DNA of 9,828 nt from Pseudomonadota bacterium. Its GTDB lineage: Bacteria; Bdellovibrionota; Bacteriovoracia; Bacteriovoracales; Bacteriovoracaceae. This document shows positions 1-6,877 of the stretch, in pieces. The position numbers and the translations under genes were made by a program. Within the stretch, counting starts at the first letter, position 1. Each line of letters opens with the position of its first letter. A model generated the notes under the pieces. The model saw only the letters and a program-made list of their open reading frames with translations. It searched no databases and was not told where the DNA came from. The stretch lies in NCBI GenBank assembly GCA_023432655.1, contig JAEYUK010000291.1:1-9828 (forward strand), read 5' to 3'.

Positions 1-534
1 GAATTTTGTCAGATGTTGTTCTTCATAACTGACGTCGGATATGTGGTTTAGCAAAATTTCCAGGACAGGCCAAACACTAAAATAGTTTGGAGTCGATATC
101 ACGACCTGGCTGCCGCTATCTGTAATCTCATCCAGTAATCTAAAAAATGATTTTATCTGCTCGTGATCAAGGTGCTCAATTACTTCAATAAAAGTAACAA
201 CATCAAACTTTTTTCCACTAAGTTTTTCTCTGGCATCCTCAAAATTCTGAATATAAGTAAACTGCTTAACGGAAGAGCCGAAGTTATTTCTGCCATAAGC
301 TATTTGGGTCTCAAGAATATCTACTCCGATTGCTTTTACTTCAAATGGAACAAATCTTCCTACGAAGGATCCTGAAAAACATCCCACATCTAACAATGTT
401 TGATTGGGTTTTTCGTCAATGCACCTAAGAACCGAATCAAATTTGTGCCAATGCCAGAATTTTCTTACTCCATCAGGTCCCAGAAAAATCTTGTCATAAA
501 AGCCCTCGGGAATCTGGTCGTAATCAAAATTCAT
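1..534 (-). CDS. Class I SAM-dependent methyltransferase, C-terminus beyond left edge
   Basis: Reading the minus strand from the ATG at 534 gives 178 codons open to base 1, so the gene is cut by the window edge. The protein has a Rossmann-type SAM-binding motif I, LLDVGCFSGSF (residues 47-57), an acidic residue ending the second strand (GVD, residue 72), the post-motif segment FDVVTFIEVIEHLD (110-123) and a STPN turn (147-150). These are typical of the Methyltransf_23/UbiG-like family. The visible part ends with EEQHLTKF, a segment usual just after that turn. The start is supported by GAAAGG six bases upstream. It overlaps the 3' end of the membrane glycosyltransferase gene by 11 nt, which suggests translational coupling. 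Inferred role: methylation of a sugar, lipid or small molecule in surface glycan synthesis. The substrate cannot be told from sequence. Confidence 0.85.
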   Translation of the reverse strand, partial: MNFDYDQIPEGFYDKIFLGPDGVRKFWHWHKFDSVLRCIDEKPNQTLLDVGCFSGSFVGRFVPFEVKAIGVDILETQIAYGRNNFGSSVKQFTYIQNFEDAREKLSGKKFDVVTFIEVIEHLDHEQIKSFFRLLDEITDSGSQVVISTPNYFSVWPVLEILLNHISDVSYEEQHLTKF

Positions 535-2155
535 GTTTTACCTTTCGATATGACCAAACCAAAAAAACTAAGCCTAATAGGAAGAACAGTAAAGAAAACT
601 GCCGATGATAGGGATTATATTCTAAGACAACTTCCTTCACCCCTTCATAGGGTAAAATTTCAATGAGGCCAGAATTTTCGTAGGCATCACAGTTTTGACA
701 GTCCCAGCCGCCATTCCAGGCGAAATTAAAAATGATTCTATCCTTAATGACATTTGAGGAATGTATTCTAATCTTGTTGTATTCAAAGTCCGCCCTAAGT
801 CCTTCAGCCGCTTGACCAGCAAATAACTGCAGACTGTTCAGGATAGGGTTTTTTGCCGGCTCATAGCAGCTGCGAGAAAGATTTCCTGACTGGTAAACAA
901 ACGGCTTAGGAACAAATGGTTCATACACGTTCTGGTCTCGTCCTATTTCAGTAGCTCTTACCTGACGAGAGTCCATTTTTTGCTGAAAACCACTGTGATG
1001 AATAAAAACCCCGCTATATAGAAACTCCCCCAGAGCAGTTATCAGAAGAACAGTTTTCCAGCGACCAGGTACTTTAATGTGGGAGATAAAAAACAAGATC
1101 AACATAAAGACGATAATTAAAAACCGACTTTGAACATGGATGTGGTTCACTAAGGGAATAGCTTTAATTATGGTCCATGGATTAAAAACACCGAGGATAC
1201 CAAAGGCTACCCAAGAGAAGAGGGCCATTTGGGCCAACTGCCACTTTAAGGTTTTAAACTGTTTTAAGCCCCAGATGATTAAAACGAGCAGTGAAAATCC
1301 GATATAATGGTAATACTCGTGACCCAGATACTTCATTCCTTCCATCTGGACATAGTTAGATTGCTTAATACTAAACAGGGCTTCGAAAATATTAGCGATT
1401 GAGTACTGGGTAATTTCGTGTTCTGGCTTACGGGTATAGTGCACACTTAAGACGGGAATGGCCTTGGCCATTAATAAGGCAAAACCCGCACTCAGTATCA
1501 AAAGCCAGTTGGTTCTATTTTCCTTGGCCCTAAGAAGTAACCAAAATTTTTTATAATTTAAGTTAATAAAAATCAGGATTAAAGAAAAGTAGAACGGATA
1601 GAGACCTCCATCTAGAAACATGAAACTTAGAAGCGCACATAATCCCCAAACCTGTTTGAGGCTCCTAAGATCTCTCGCCAAGCAAAACACCAGCGGTAAA
1701 AGGTAAAACGTCCTGTAGACAATATGGCCTTCGATAAAGTGGAGTAAAAAGAATGGAGAGAGAGTAAAGAGTACGGCGAGTAAAATCCTATTGGGCCTGG
1801 ATTCTTCTTTCTCACAAAGTTTCCACATACCGAGATAGCCCAAGCAGCTACAAATCAAAATGGAAAACAAGTTCGCTAAGTAGGGAGTTAGTAGCGGATA
1901 AAGAATAACTAGTGGTGAATAAATCCAGTTTTGGGGATTGGCCAAGATGTCTACTCCGCCGCACACCCATGGATCTAGTAAAGGCAGTTCTCCCTGACTA
2001 AGATAAGACCTAATCATTAGGGCCAAACTATTAAAATAGTCCCAGTCACGTCGAGGCGAATTAGGATACTCTATAAAGTGAATGAGAAAAGGAATTAGAC
2101 TTAAGCCCATACCAATTAAGTGTGGGCCATACTTCTTAAAAAAGCTCTTAGACAT
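524..2155 (-). CDS. Multi-pass membrane glycosyltransferase, GT-C / YfhO-like
   Basis: 543 aa. A first membrane segment (about residues 13-30) is followed by an extracytoplasmic loop with the acidic motif RRDWDYF (35-41), the place where GT-C enzymes keep their catalytic Asp. Next comes LPLLDPWVCGGVDILANPQNW (57-77), resembling the Pro-Trp-Gly-rich loop of YfhO-like proteins. Many hydrophobic segments follow to about residue 390, then a soluble domain of about 110 residues with WNGGWDCQNCD, and a last membrane segment near 517-535 with a basic tail. YfhO-like proteins are thought to transfer sugars from a polyprenyl-phosphate carrier outside the cytoplasmic membrane. The gene begins 5 nt after the DUF3617 stop and overlaps the methyltransferase downstream, so all three are probably cotranscribed. 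No clear ribosome binding site is visible before the ATG. The acceptor is unknown, and an O-antigen or polymer-modifying role is inference. Confidence 0.75.
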   Translation of the reverse strand: MSKSFFKKYGPHLIGMGLSLIPFLIHFIEYPNSPRRDWDYFNSLALMIRSYLSQGELPLLDPWVCGGVDILANPQNWIYSPLVILYPLLTPYLANLFSILICSCLGYLGMWKLCEKEESRPNRILLAVLFTLSPFFLLHFIEGHIVYRTFYLLPLVFCLARDLRSLKQVWGLCALLSFMFLDGGLYPFYFSLILIFINLNYKKFWLLLRAKENRTNWLLILSAGFALLMAKAIPVLSVHYTRKPEHEITQYSIANIFEALFSIKQSNYVQMEGMKYLGHEYYHYIGFSLLVLIIWGLKQFKTLKWQLAQMALFSWVAFGILGVFNPWTIIKAIPLVNHIHVQSRFLIIVFMLILFFISHIKVPGRWKTVLLITALGEFLYSGVFIHHSGFQQKMDSRQVRATEIGRDQNVYEPFVPKPFVYQSGNLSRSCYEPAKNPILNSLQLFAGQAAEGLRADFEYNKIRIHSSNVIKDRIIFNFAWNGGWDCQNCDAYENSGLIEILPYEGVKEVVLEYNPYHRQFSLLFFLLGLVFLVWSYRKVKHEF

Positions 2156-2160
2156 TTAAA

Positions 2161-2655
2161 CTAACATTTAGGTTTTAGAAATTTAGCTTCGTACTTCATT
2201 TGGCTTTTCTTACCTTTTTTATCTACAGCATCAGTTGTAACTCTCGTTTGAGTAGGACTAACGATTTCCCAAACAGTCGTTCCGCGGTTTCCATCTTTGC
2301 AAGTAAATTCGGATACAACTTTAGTTGGAGACTGGCTCTTAACCTTGTGATCGCAGTCCGTATTTTCTTCGGCTGCAATTTTTTCCGGACTATCCACCAT
2401 ATCCTTGTCATAGCAAACCGTGGAAACATTATTCTGAACCTGTGAGCCACCTTTACTCATTTGCTCTAGAATCATTTTCTTTTGAGCTTCAGGCATTTTT
2501 TCAATTTGTTTTCTAACTTCTGCCATAGGATCATATTCTTTTCCATCATGGAAAATTTTCATGTTAATTTCCCAGAGTCCAGGTTTCATTTTCATTGATG
2601 CTGAGAAAGAATTAAATGAAACAAGGCTGAGAATAATGATTAATACTCTGGTCAT
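2161..2655 (-). CDS. Secreted DUF3617 family protein
   Basis: 164 aa with a Sec signal peptide (hydrophobic core at residues 4-13, likely cleavage near FSA at 17-19). The mature protein opens with MKPGLWEINMKI (23-34), the recognisable N-terminal signature of DUF3617 proteins. It contains four cysteines (81, 101, 119, 164) that could form two periplasmic disulfides, as is common in this family. A lysine- and methionine-rich stretch (48-68) is probably helical. AGGAG lies six or seven bases before the ATG, which fixes the start. The family has no established function, so none is assigned. It is the middle gene of a minus-strand run, 67 nt after the phosphate symporter and 5 nt before the membrane glycosyltransferase. 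Confidence 0.85.
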   Translation of the reverse strand: MTRVLIIILSLVSFNSFSASMKMKPGLWEINMKIFHDGKEYDPMAEVRKQIEKMPEAQKKMILEQMSKGGSQVQNNVSTVCYDKDMVDSPEKIAAEENTDCDHKVKSQSPTKVVSEFTCKDGNRGTTVWEIVSPTQTRVTTDAVDKKGKKSQMKYEAKFLKPKC

Positions 2656-2660
2656 GTGAA

Positions 2661-2666
2661 TCTCCT
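2661..2666 (-). promoter_or_regulatory. Ribosome binding site of the DUF3617 gene
   Basis: AGGAGA on the minus strand, six bases before the ATG at 2655. It is the strongest Shine-Dalgarno sequence in the left block and fixes the start of the DUF3617 gene. Confidence 0.75.
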
Positions 2667-2722
2667 GGTCGCTTATTCTAAAATTTTCAATTATTTTTTC
2701 ACAAAGTTACCGAAGATGAACC

Positions 2723-3658
2723 TTAATTCTTCTCAGGACCGTCACAGATACGATCCATTACCTTAATAAACGGTGTGAGTGCTACCAGGAAGATGGTTAC
2801 CAGAACGATATTAAAACTTAAGTGGGCCATTGCTACCACCATTGATTCATCGGGAGCTGATTTGAGAACCCAATCAGTAAAAGGTGTTAAAAACGGGTAA
2901 ATAATCAACACACCAATAGTGTTAATGAGTGTGTTGGCCAAAGCTGCTTTTTTAGCAACTCGAGACATGCGAACTGAAGCAAACAGGGCCGTGAACGTAG
3001 TTCCAATATTGGCCCCCAAGACAATGGGTATTGAATCGGCAGGCGAGATGAGCCCTTGTTGTACAAAAATAATGGCTAAACCTGTGACCACCGTACTCGA
3101 CTGCAAAATAATGGTTAAAAAAACACCAATCAAAATACTGATCATTGAATTAGATGTGTAGAGCAGGAGACTGGTTAATTGCTCTGAATCCTTGAGTGGG
3201 ATGATGGCGGTATTGACTAAATCCAGACTAAAAAAAATAAATCCAAAGTAAAATATGCCTTTACCAAAAACTTTGATTTTAAAAGGGATCGCGGAAATCA
3301 ATGTGCCCAAGACAATAAATATTGGCCCAATGTTAGTTAACTTAAAAGACACAAGCCAGGCAGTCGCCGTTGTTCCAATATAAGAACCCAACATGATTGA
3401 AGTGGCCCCAGCGAAACTTAAAACACCACTATCCACCAGTGACACGGCCAACGAAGATACGGCCGTCGATGATTGGATGATTACGGTAAAAATCAAGCCA
3501 ACCACGAAACCGATAAATCGGTTAGCTGTTAACTTTTTCATAATCTCTTCTAGTTTATTGCCAGCAGCTGTTCGTAGCTCAGCACTAAAGGCCCCTAGTC
3601 CAAAGAGGAAGAGAATAATGGCGCTGAATATGGAGAAGACGATTTGATAGTTATGCAT
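2723..3658 (-). CDS. Na+/phosphate symporter family protein (Na/Pi cotransporter, no PhoU tail)
   Basis: 311 aa, strongly hydrophobic. It has the two inverted-topology repeats of the Na_Pi_cotrans family. Each carries a QSST motif (residues 62-65 and 186-189) followed by a Gly-rich segment, GSYIGTT (91-97) and GANIGTT (215-221). These build the substrate and sodium path in SLC34/NptA-type transporters. Expected role: sodium-coupled uptake, or possibly export, of inorganic phosphate across the cytoplasmic membrane. Many bacterial members add a C-terminal PhoU-like domain of about 200 residues. This one stops after the second repeat, giving the short form. It is the first gene of the minus-strand run and diverges from the small secreted-protein gene at 3789. 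The ATG at 3658 has only a poor Shine-Dalgarno. The transported ion is inferred from the family. Confidence 0.88.
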   Translation of the reverse strand: MHNYQIVFSIFSAIILFLFGLGAFSAELRTAAGNKLEEIMKKLTANRFIGFVVGLIFTVIIQSSTAVSSLAVSLVDSGVLSFAGATSIMLGSYIGTTATAWLVSFKLTNIGPIFIVLGTLISAIPFKIKVFGKGIFYFGFIFFSLDLVNTAIIPLKDSEQLTSLLLYTSNSMISILIGVFLTIILQSSTVVTGLAIIFVQQGLISPADSIPIVLGANIGTTFTALFASVRMSRVAKKAALANTLINTIGVLIIYPFLTPFTDWVLKSAPDESMVVAMAHLSFNIVLVTIFLVALTPFIKVMDRICDGPEKN

Positions 3659-3732
3659 AACAAATAATCTTAAAAGATAGTTTTATGAAGGGGAAGTCAG
3701 AAGAGAAAAAAGTTTTCCCGGACACTCTTTTG

Positions 3733-3762
3733 TTTACTATATCAAACACTTTTGGATATAAA
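3733..3762 (+). promoter_or_regulatory. Possible sigma70-type promoter of the small secreted-protein gene
   Basis: TTTACT (3733-3738) and TATAAA (3757-3762) are separated by 18 bases, with the -10 ending 26 bases before the ATG. It is a reasonable but imperfect match, called by eye only. Confidence 0.35.
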
Positions 3763-3788
3763 AGATCAAACTATGAAAAAGGATAGAT

Positions 3789-4109
3789 ATGAAAATGCTT
3801 ATTGCAGCTCTTTTACTCATTAGCTCTACAGCTTTCGCTCAAGACTTCTGCTCGAACTGGCGTTCTAATCCACGTTACGACAAGGCCCTTAACACTCTTG
3901 CGACTCATTTGGAGTATGCGCCGGAAGAAATGTGTTCATTACCGACCTTATTAGGGATTGAAGTGCAGCCGTTTCGCGTAATTGATCGTGACGGGGAAGT
4001 GATCCCTCATGTTCGTATTTATTTTCACCGTTCTTATGAAAGCTGTTACTTCATGGTTCGTGATGCTGACCAAGTAGTAACTGATGGTCGTTGTTTCTCA
4101 ACTTTCTAG
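3789..4109 (+). CDS. Small secreted protein with four cysteines, unknown function
   Basis: 106 aa. A clear signal peptide (residues 1-17, ending AFA before QDF) shows export through Sec. The mature protein of about 89 residues has four cysteines (21, 49, 86, 102), an even number suited to two disulfides in the periplasm or outside the cell. An aromatic- and basic-rich core (VRIYFHRSYESCYFMV, 75-90) looks like beta strands. AAGGA five bases before the ATG supports the start. It is a single-gene unit, with a possible promoter upstream and a strong intrinsic terminator 15 bases after the stop. I do not recognise the family and assign no function. Codon use and the signal peptide make it a convincing real gene. 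Confidence 0.8.
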   Translation: MKMLIAALLLISSTAFAQDFCSNWRSNPRYDKALNTLATHLEYAPEEMCSLPTLLGIEVQPFRVIDRDGEVIPHVRIYFHRSYESCYFMVRDADQVVTDGRCFSTF

Positions 4110-4124
4110 TATCGATAATGCTCG

Positions 4125-4152
4125 CCGGGGTTCTTCGGAACTCCGGTTTTTT
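4125..4152 (+). terminator. Rho-independent terminator with TTCG tetraloop
   Basis: The stem arms are CCGGGGTTC (4125-4133) and GAACTCCGG (4138-4146), nine pairs including one G-T wobble. They close a stable TTCG loop and are followed by six T (4147-4152). It ends the small secreted-protein transcript. The T run reaches into the stop codon of the convergent desaturase gene. The other strand has no T run after the hairpin, so it should work in one direction only. Confidence 0.92.
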
Positions 4153-5065
4153 ATGAGGCCAATGCCGCTAAAATAATCAGAGCAACGGCCGATACACGCC
4201 CCAATGACCAAGATGATATCTTGATACCGAAAGGATAGTTAAGCTGTCCAACAAAGGTAACAGGAATATCTTCGGCTTTACTCAATCCGAAACCCTTCAC
4301 TGTTTTTTCTTCCGGTAGATAATAAGTCCCATAAAACTGATCCCAGATCGACAAAACTTTACCCAGATTCATTTGAGATTCACGAGCATTTTTGGAATGA
4401 TGCCAACGATGGAGCTCCCCGGTATTAAAAAACCGATTCAAAACTCCGGCCTTAAAATCAAAGTTCGCATGTTCAAGGGTGCCAGTAACACAGTTTATAA
4501 GCATGAAGGCCAGCTGGACTTCAATACTGATTCCGAACAGGGCCACCGGAAAAACATACGCCGCAATATTGAGTACAACATCTAAAAGATGGAATCGAGC
4601 AGAATTAAGAGAATAAATACTTAAAGGTGAATGGTGAATTTTGTGAACTTTCCATAAGAGTTTTTTTCGATGAGAAAGCCTGTGGTAGTGATAATGAAAC
4701 CATTCCGCGATGATTAAAATAAGAACCAATTGAACAATGGCATTCCAATGATGAGGCCAGAAATTTTTCAAAGGGGCATTAAGAAGATATCTGATTCCCA
4801 TTGCAACTGATATCGCCACCACGGGAAAAACAACTGTCGTCTGGAAACCATCATGAAGCTTCTCTTTTAGTCCAATAGCTGCTTCGCTATGAAGTGGGAA
4901 AAGTCTTTCATGAATAAAAATCGTATTAAAACTCAATGAGGCGAGAGCTCCCATAAGTAACAATTGATACTTTAAATCCTCGCAGTAGGGGAAGAGGATA
5001 AAGTAGAGCCCCATGGTGATGAAGACATAAGCTGGATAAATCAAACGTTGGTTTAAGTTTTTCAT
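4151..5065 (-). CDS. Fatty acid hydroxylase / sterol desaturase superfamily membrane protein
   Basis: 304 aa from the ATG at 5065. An in-frame TTG at 5071 would add two residues. The di-iron histidine clusters of the family are present in order: HYHYHRLSH (124-132, giving HxxxH), HKIHH (141-145, HxxHH), then EHANF (198-202) and ELHRWHH (217-223, HxxHH). Hydrophobic segments lie near 8-25, 33-50, 75-95, 107-122 and 162-195, with another at the C-terminus (about 288-302). Members use an oxo-bridged di-iron centre to hydroxylate or desaturate lipid substrates at the cytoplasmic membrane, using O2 and an electron donor. The substrate is not evident; a fatty acid, an ornithine-lipid chain, a hopanoid or a carotenoid are all possible. 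No good ribosome binding site precedes either start. The gene lies 98 nt downstream of the small Cys-rich gene on the same strand and converges with the 3789 gene. Confidence 0.88.
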   Translation of the reverse strand: MKNLNQRLIYPAYVFITMGLYFILFPYCEDLKYQLLLMGALASLSFNTIFIHERLFPLHSEAAIGLKEKLHDGFQTTVVFPVVAISVAMGIRYLLNAPLKNFWPHHWNAIVQLVLILIIAEWFHYHYHRLSHRKKLLWKVHKIHHSPLSIYSLNSARFHLLDVVLNIAAYVFPVALFGISIEVQLAFMLINCVTGTLEHANFDFKAGVLNRFFNTGELHRWHHSKNARESQMNLGKVLSIWDQFYGTYYLPEEKTVKGFGLSKAEDIPVTFVGQLNYPFGIKISSWSLGRVSAVALIILAALAS

Positions 5066-5162
5066 GGCCAAATTCTGACACGAATGTCGATGCCAGAGAA
5101 AGAGACCATGAAAAAACTTAGATAGTTATGGAAAGTGTCTAATTAATTGACGGCCCAATCGA

Positions 5163-5486
5163 TTATTTATCGAACTTAGGAGGCGTGCAAAAATACAGGT
5201 TTTCATCGATGATATTTTCTTTCTTCATAAGCTCCACAATCGTACTTGTGGCCAGGACTTCCATCTTTTTTGATTCTTCTAGGAGCCATGAATGAATTTC
5301 TAAATCTTTGGGGTATCGGATAATGCAACCGGTTTCATATTCTTGAAACTCTCTGATCGCATTTAAAACTTTAAGAAGATGTTGAGGACAAGCACATTCT
5401 AAAACTTCCGTATGCTTAAGAATATTTTCAGCTCCTTCATCAGTAAGACAACCGTCAGAATTTAAAATAGAGATAACAGGCATCAT
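5163..5486 (-). CDS. Small conserved-looking Cys-rich protein, function unknown
   Basis: 107 aa, soluble, no signal peptide. It has five cysteines (13, 31, 33, 54, 100), including a CACPQHL segment (31-37) followed by an amphipathic helix (38-52) and ETGCIIRYPKDLEIHSWLLEESKKME (51-76). A CxCPxHL segment, then a helix, a Cys about 20 residues on and a later His resemble what I recall of a domain at the C-terminus of some MerR-type or B12-binding regulators. That resemblance is from memory and weak. The Cys and His residues could bind a metal. Two adjacent ATG codons (5486 and 5483) could each be the start. AAGGAT lies three bases before the first and six before the second, so the second has the better spacing. 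It sits upstream of the hydroxylase gene on the same strand and diverges from the protease gene. Confidence 0.65.
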   Translation of the reverse strand: MMPVISILNSDGCLTDEGAENILKHTEVLECACPQHLLKVLNAIREFQEYETGCIIRYPKDLEIHSWLLEESKKMEVLATSTIVELMKKENIIDENLYFCTPPKFDK

Positions 5487-5658
5487 TTAATCCTTTTGAT
5501 TATTTAACTAACACACTAATACCACGTTACTTTTAAATGAGTTTCAAAGCTAATGGGGCGAAAATTGCCCATAAAGAAAAGCCGACTAAAAGATCGACAT
5601 GATATCCCTTATTTCACAAAGGATTGTTAACTACCTCACCATTCTCTAAAATTAACCG

Positions 5659-6444
5659 ATGAAAGTTCATTTAATTATTGCACTTATTTTGGCTTCAACT
5701 GCTTCCTGGGGGGCGTCCTGGAAAGAACAAATTTTAAAAGATGCCAAATCTATCTATGCCCCAATTTCAATAACCACATTTAATAAACCCCTTTTCTTCC
5801 AAATGAGTGAATCCCCCTCAGTTAGTGGCAGTGCTCACCACGAGGCGAATCACCTGGCCGTAGTCATTGATCGCGGACTTCTAGATTCACCCCGCTTAAC
5901 ACCCGACGGTTTTAGGATGATTATTTGCCATGAACTCGGTCATTTATTTGGAGGCGCCCCTCGTAGGCATGCTCCTCCAGAATGGGATGGGCCCATCGCT
6001 CAAGATGGCCTAAGCATGATGACCAGTGAAGGTCAGGCCGACTATTACGCAAGCTTAGTGTGTTTTCGAAAAATGCTCGAACTCGAAACCTCAGAATCTC
6101 CTCGTCCGGACTACCGTCGCGCGGGTCCAAGACTTAAACGTAAGTGTGAAGAGGAAGCAGGTTTTAAGGGCGAAGAACTTAAAGTTTGCCTTCGCGCCGG
6201 ACTGGCAGGCGAAGACTTCTTAAAACTTGTTTTTGATTTTCCTATATCATGTGAAAGTTTTGATGAATCCATCGCCCCTGATCTCATCAGAGATTTCTAT
6301 CCAAGTCGACAGTGTCGGCTTGATACAATTGTCAGCGGAGCTCTTTGTAGCGAGAACCAAACGTTCGTACTCGATTTCAATTTGATGGATAAAAATGGAT
6401 GCGGTCAGGAGTATGCAGCTAGACCTGCTTGTTGGTATCGGTAA
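5659..6444 (+). CDS. Secreted HEXXH zinc-metallopeptidase-like protein
   Basis: 261 aa. The signal peptide (1-18, ending SWGAS) indicates export. The zinc-binding helix MIICHELGHLFGG has HELGH at residues 91-95. A following SEGQADYYA (123-131) puts Glu124 and Asp128 where gluzincin-type peptidases such as M48 place the third zinc ligand (E-x-x-A-D). Together these suggest an active zinc peptidase. The Gly-Gly-Ala-Pro-Arg after HELGH is unusual. The mature protein has nine cysteines (90, 135, 163, 177, 198, 219, 230, 248, 258), one just before the HEXXH, which implies a disulfide-rich fold. It ends in RPACWYR. No Shine-Dalgarno is visible before the ATG, but the signal peptide begins exactly there. 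Exact family unknown; the substrate could be cell-wall or prey/host protein, which is speculation. Confidence 0.75.
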   Translation: MKVHLIIALILASTASWGASWKEQILKDAKSIYAPISITTFNKPLFFQMSESPSVSGSAHHEANHLAVVIDRGLLDSPRLTPDGFRMIICHELGHLFGGAPRRHAPPEWDGPIAQDGLSMMTSEGQADYYASLVCFRKMLELETSESPRPDYRRAGPRLKRKCEEEAGFKGEELKVCLRAGLAGEDFLKLVFDFPISCESFDESIAPDLIRDFYPSRQCRLDTIVSGALCSENQTFVLDFNLMDKNGCGQEYAARPACWYR

Positions 6445-6460
6445 CACCCTCAAAAGCAAA

Positions 6461-6484
6461 AAGGCCCAACATGAGTCAGGCCTT
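6461..6484 (-). terminator. Terminator-like hairpin, relic of the tRNA-Ser terminator
   Basis: The arms AAGGCC (6461-6466) and GGCCTT (6479-6484) pair. On the minus strand the hairpin is followed by a T-rich run, while on the plus strand the tail is the poor TTAAATTAATT. It therefore faces the wrong way to be a strong terminator for the upstream protease gene and fits better as the displaced terminator of a tRNA gene. Compared with 8651-8680, the inner stem has decayed, but one outer A-T pair has become G-C on both arms. Confidence 0.5.
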
Positions 6485-6512
6485 AAATTAATTAAAAATA
6501 GAATCTTTAAAA

Positions 6513-6541
6513 AGGGCGGAGACGACTCCATTGAACTCATT
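6513..6541 (-). pseudogene. tRNA-Ser(GCU) 3'-end fragment
   Basis: On the minus strand this reads as the 5' part of the T arm (ATGAGTTC) plus the whole 3' acceptor strand CGTCTCC with discriminator G and CC. It matches the intact tRNA-Ser(GCU). The T loop has lost a base, the 3' side of the T stem no longer pairs, and the anticodon, D and variable arms are absent, so it cannot be a tRNA. It looks like an old attachment-site copy or the remains of a duplicated tRNA gene. Confidence 0.7.
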
Positions 6542-6593
6542 AAGTATCCTATCTATTTAAAATGATTACCCTCTATCCATTCAACATGATTTC

Positions 6594-6621
6594 TTGACTT
6601 TGTTTATACATAGTATATACT
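6594..6621 (+). promoter_or_regulatory. mazEF promoter with palindromic operator
   Basis: TTGACT (6594-6599) and TATACT (6616-6621) are 16 bases apart, a good sigma70-type promoter. In the spacer and touching the -10 lies the perfect palindrome TATAC-ATA-GTATA (6605-6617), overlapping a second one, GTATATAC (6613-6620). MazE-type antitoxins bind such sites through their AbrB-like domain, so this is the likely autoregulatory operator where MazE or MazEF blocks RNA polymerase. Confidence 0.7.
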
Positions 6622-6640
6622 TTCCCGGAAGGGGTACTAC

Positions 6641-6877
6641 ATGACTGTCAAATTGCAAAAATGGGGAAATTCAATGGGTGTTCGCATTCCAAAATCCATT
6701 ATTGAAAAAGTTAACCTAGTAGAGAACGACGAACTCGTTATTGAGCAACAAGACGGAAAAATCGTGATATTTCCGGCAAAAAAAAAGCTTTCACTTAATG
6801 AATTGATGGATCAGGTAACAACTGAAAATATGCATGGTGAAGATGACTTTAAATCAGAGGGTAATGAGGTTTGGTAA
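6641..6877 (+). CDS. mazE: MazE-type antitoxin, AbrB/SpoVT-like DNA-binding domain
   Basis: 78 aa. Residues 1-47 (KLQKWGNSMGVRIPKSIIEKVNL, then VENDELVIEQQDGKIVI) form the swapped-hairpin AbrB-like fold that dimerises and binds the operator. The tail (about 50-78) is acidic, ends in Trp and should wrap around and neutralise the toxin, as in E. coli MazE. It is the first gene of a two-gene operon: its TAA shares one base with the ATG of mazF (TAATG). A GGAAGGGG ribosome binding site precedes the ATG, and a promoter with a palindromic operator lies just upstream, consistent with conditional autorepression. It lies in the putative tRNA-Ser island, where it could act as an addiction module. Confidence 0.93.
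   Translation: MTVKLQKWGNSMGVRIPKSIIEKVNLVENDELVIEQQDGKIVIFPAKKKLSLNELMDQVTTENMHGEDDFKSEGNEVW

Larger units (their letters stand above)
6451..6541. repeat. Left copy of the terminator plus tRNA-Ser 3'-end direct repeat (attL-like)
   Basis: Bases 6451-6484 align without gaps to 8644-8677 with 28 of 34 identical (counted by hand). After about 30 unrelated AT-rich bases, 6515-6525 (GGCGGAGACGA) is identical to 8714-8724 and TTGAACTCAT (6531-6540) matches TTCGAACTCAT of the intact tRNA with one base missing. The two blocks occur in the same order, orientation and near-equal spacing (64 versus 70 bases) as in the intact tRNA-Ser(GCU) locus, so the whole unit appears homologous. Confidence 0.7.

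Noticed and set aside
163..666. Two plus-strand open frames (163-375 and 400-666).
   Set aside because: They lie antisense to the methyltransferase and the end of the membrane glycosyltransferase, whose frames carry recognisable motifs. No ribosome binding site or family features were seen.
5066..5071. TTG start at 5071 for the hydroxylase gene.
   Set aside because: It adds only two residues before an ATG at 5065, and neither has a clear ribosome binding site. The ATG is the simpler choice, but the TTG cannot be excluded.
5077..5088. Short hairpin GACA-CGAA-TGTC just upstream of the hydroxylase gene.
   Set aside because: Only four base pairs; too weak to call an operator or a structured leader.
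5555..5575. Hairpin-like ATGGG...CCCAT in the divergent spacer before the protease gene.
   Set aside because: Five pairs with no T run and no gene ending nearby; not supported as a terminator or riboswitch.
6247..6540. 97-residue minus-strand frame covering the protease 3' end.
   Set aside because: Antisense shadow of the protease gene, reaching into the tRNA fragment; no family features.
6871..6876. TTG start at 6871 for mazF.
   Set aside because: The ATG at 6877 has a properly spaced GAGGT, overlaps the mazE stop in the usual TAATG manner and fits the length of MazF proteins.
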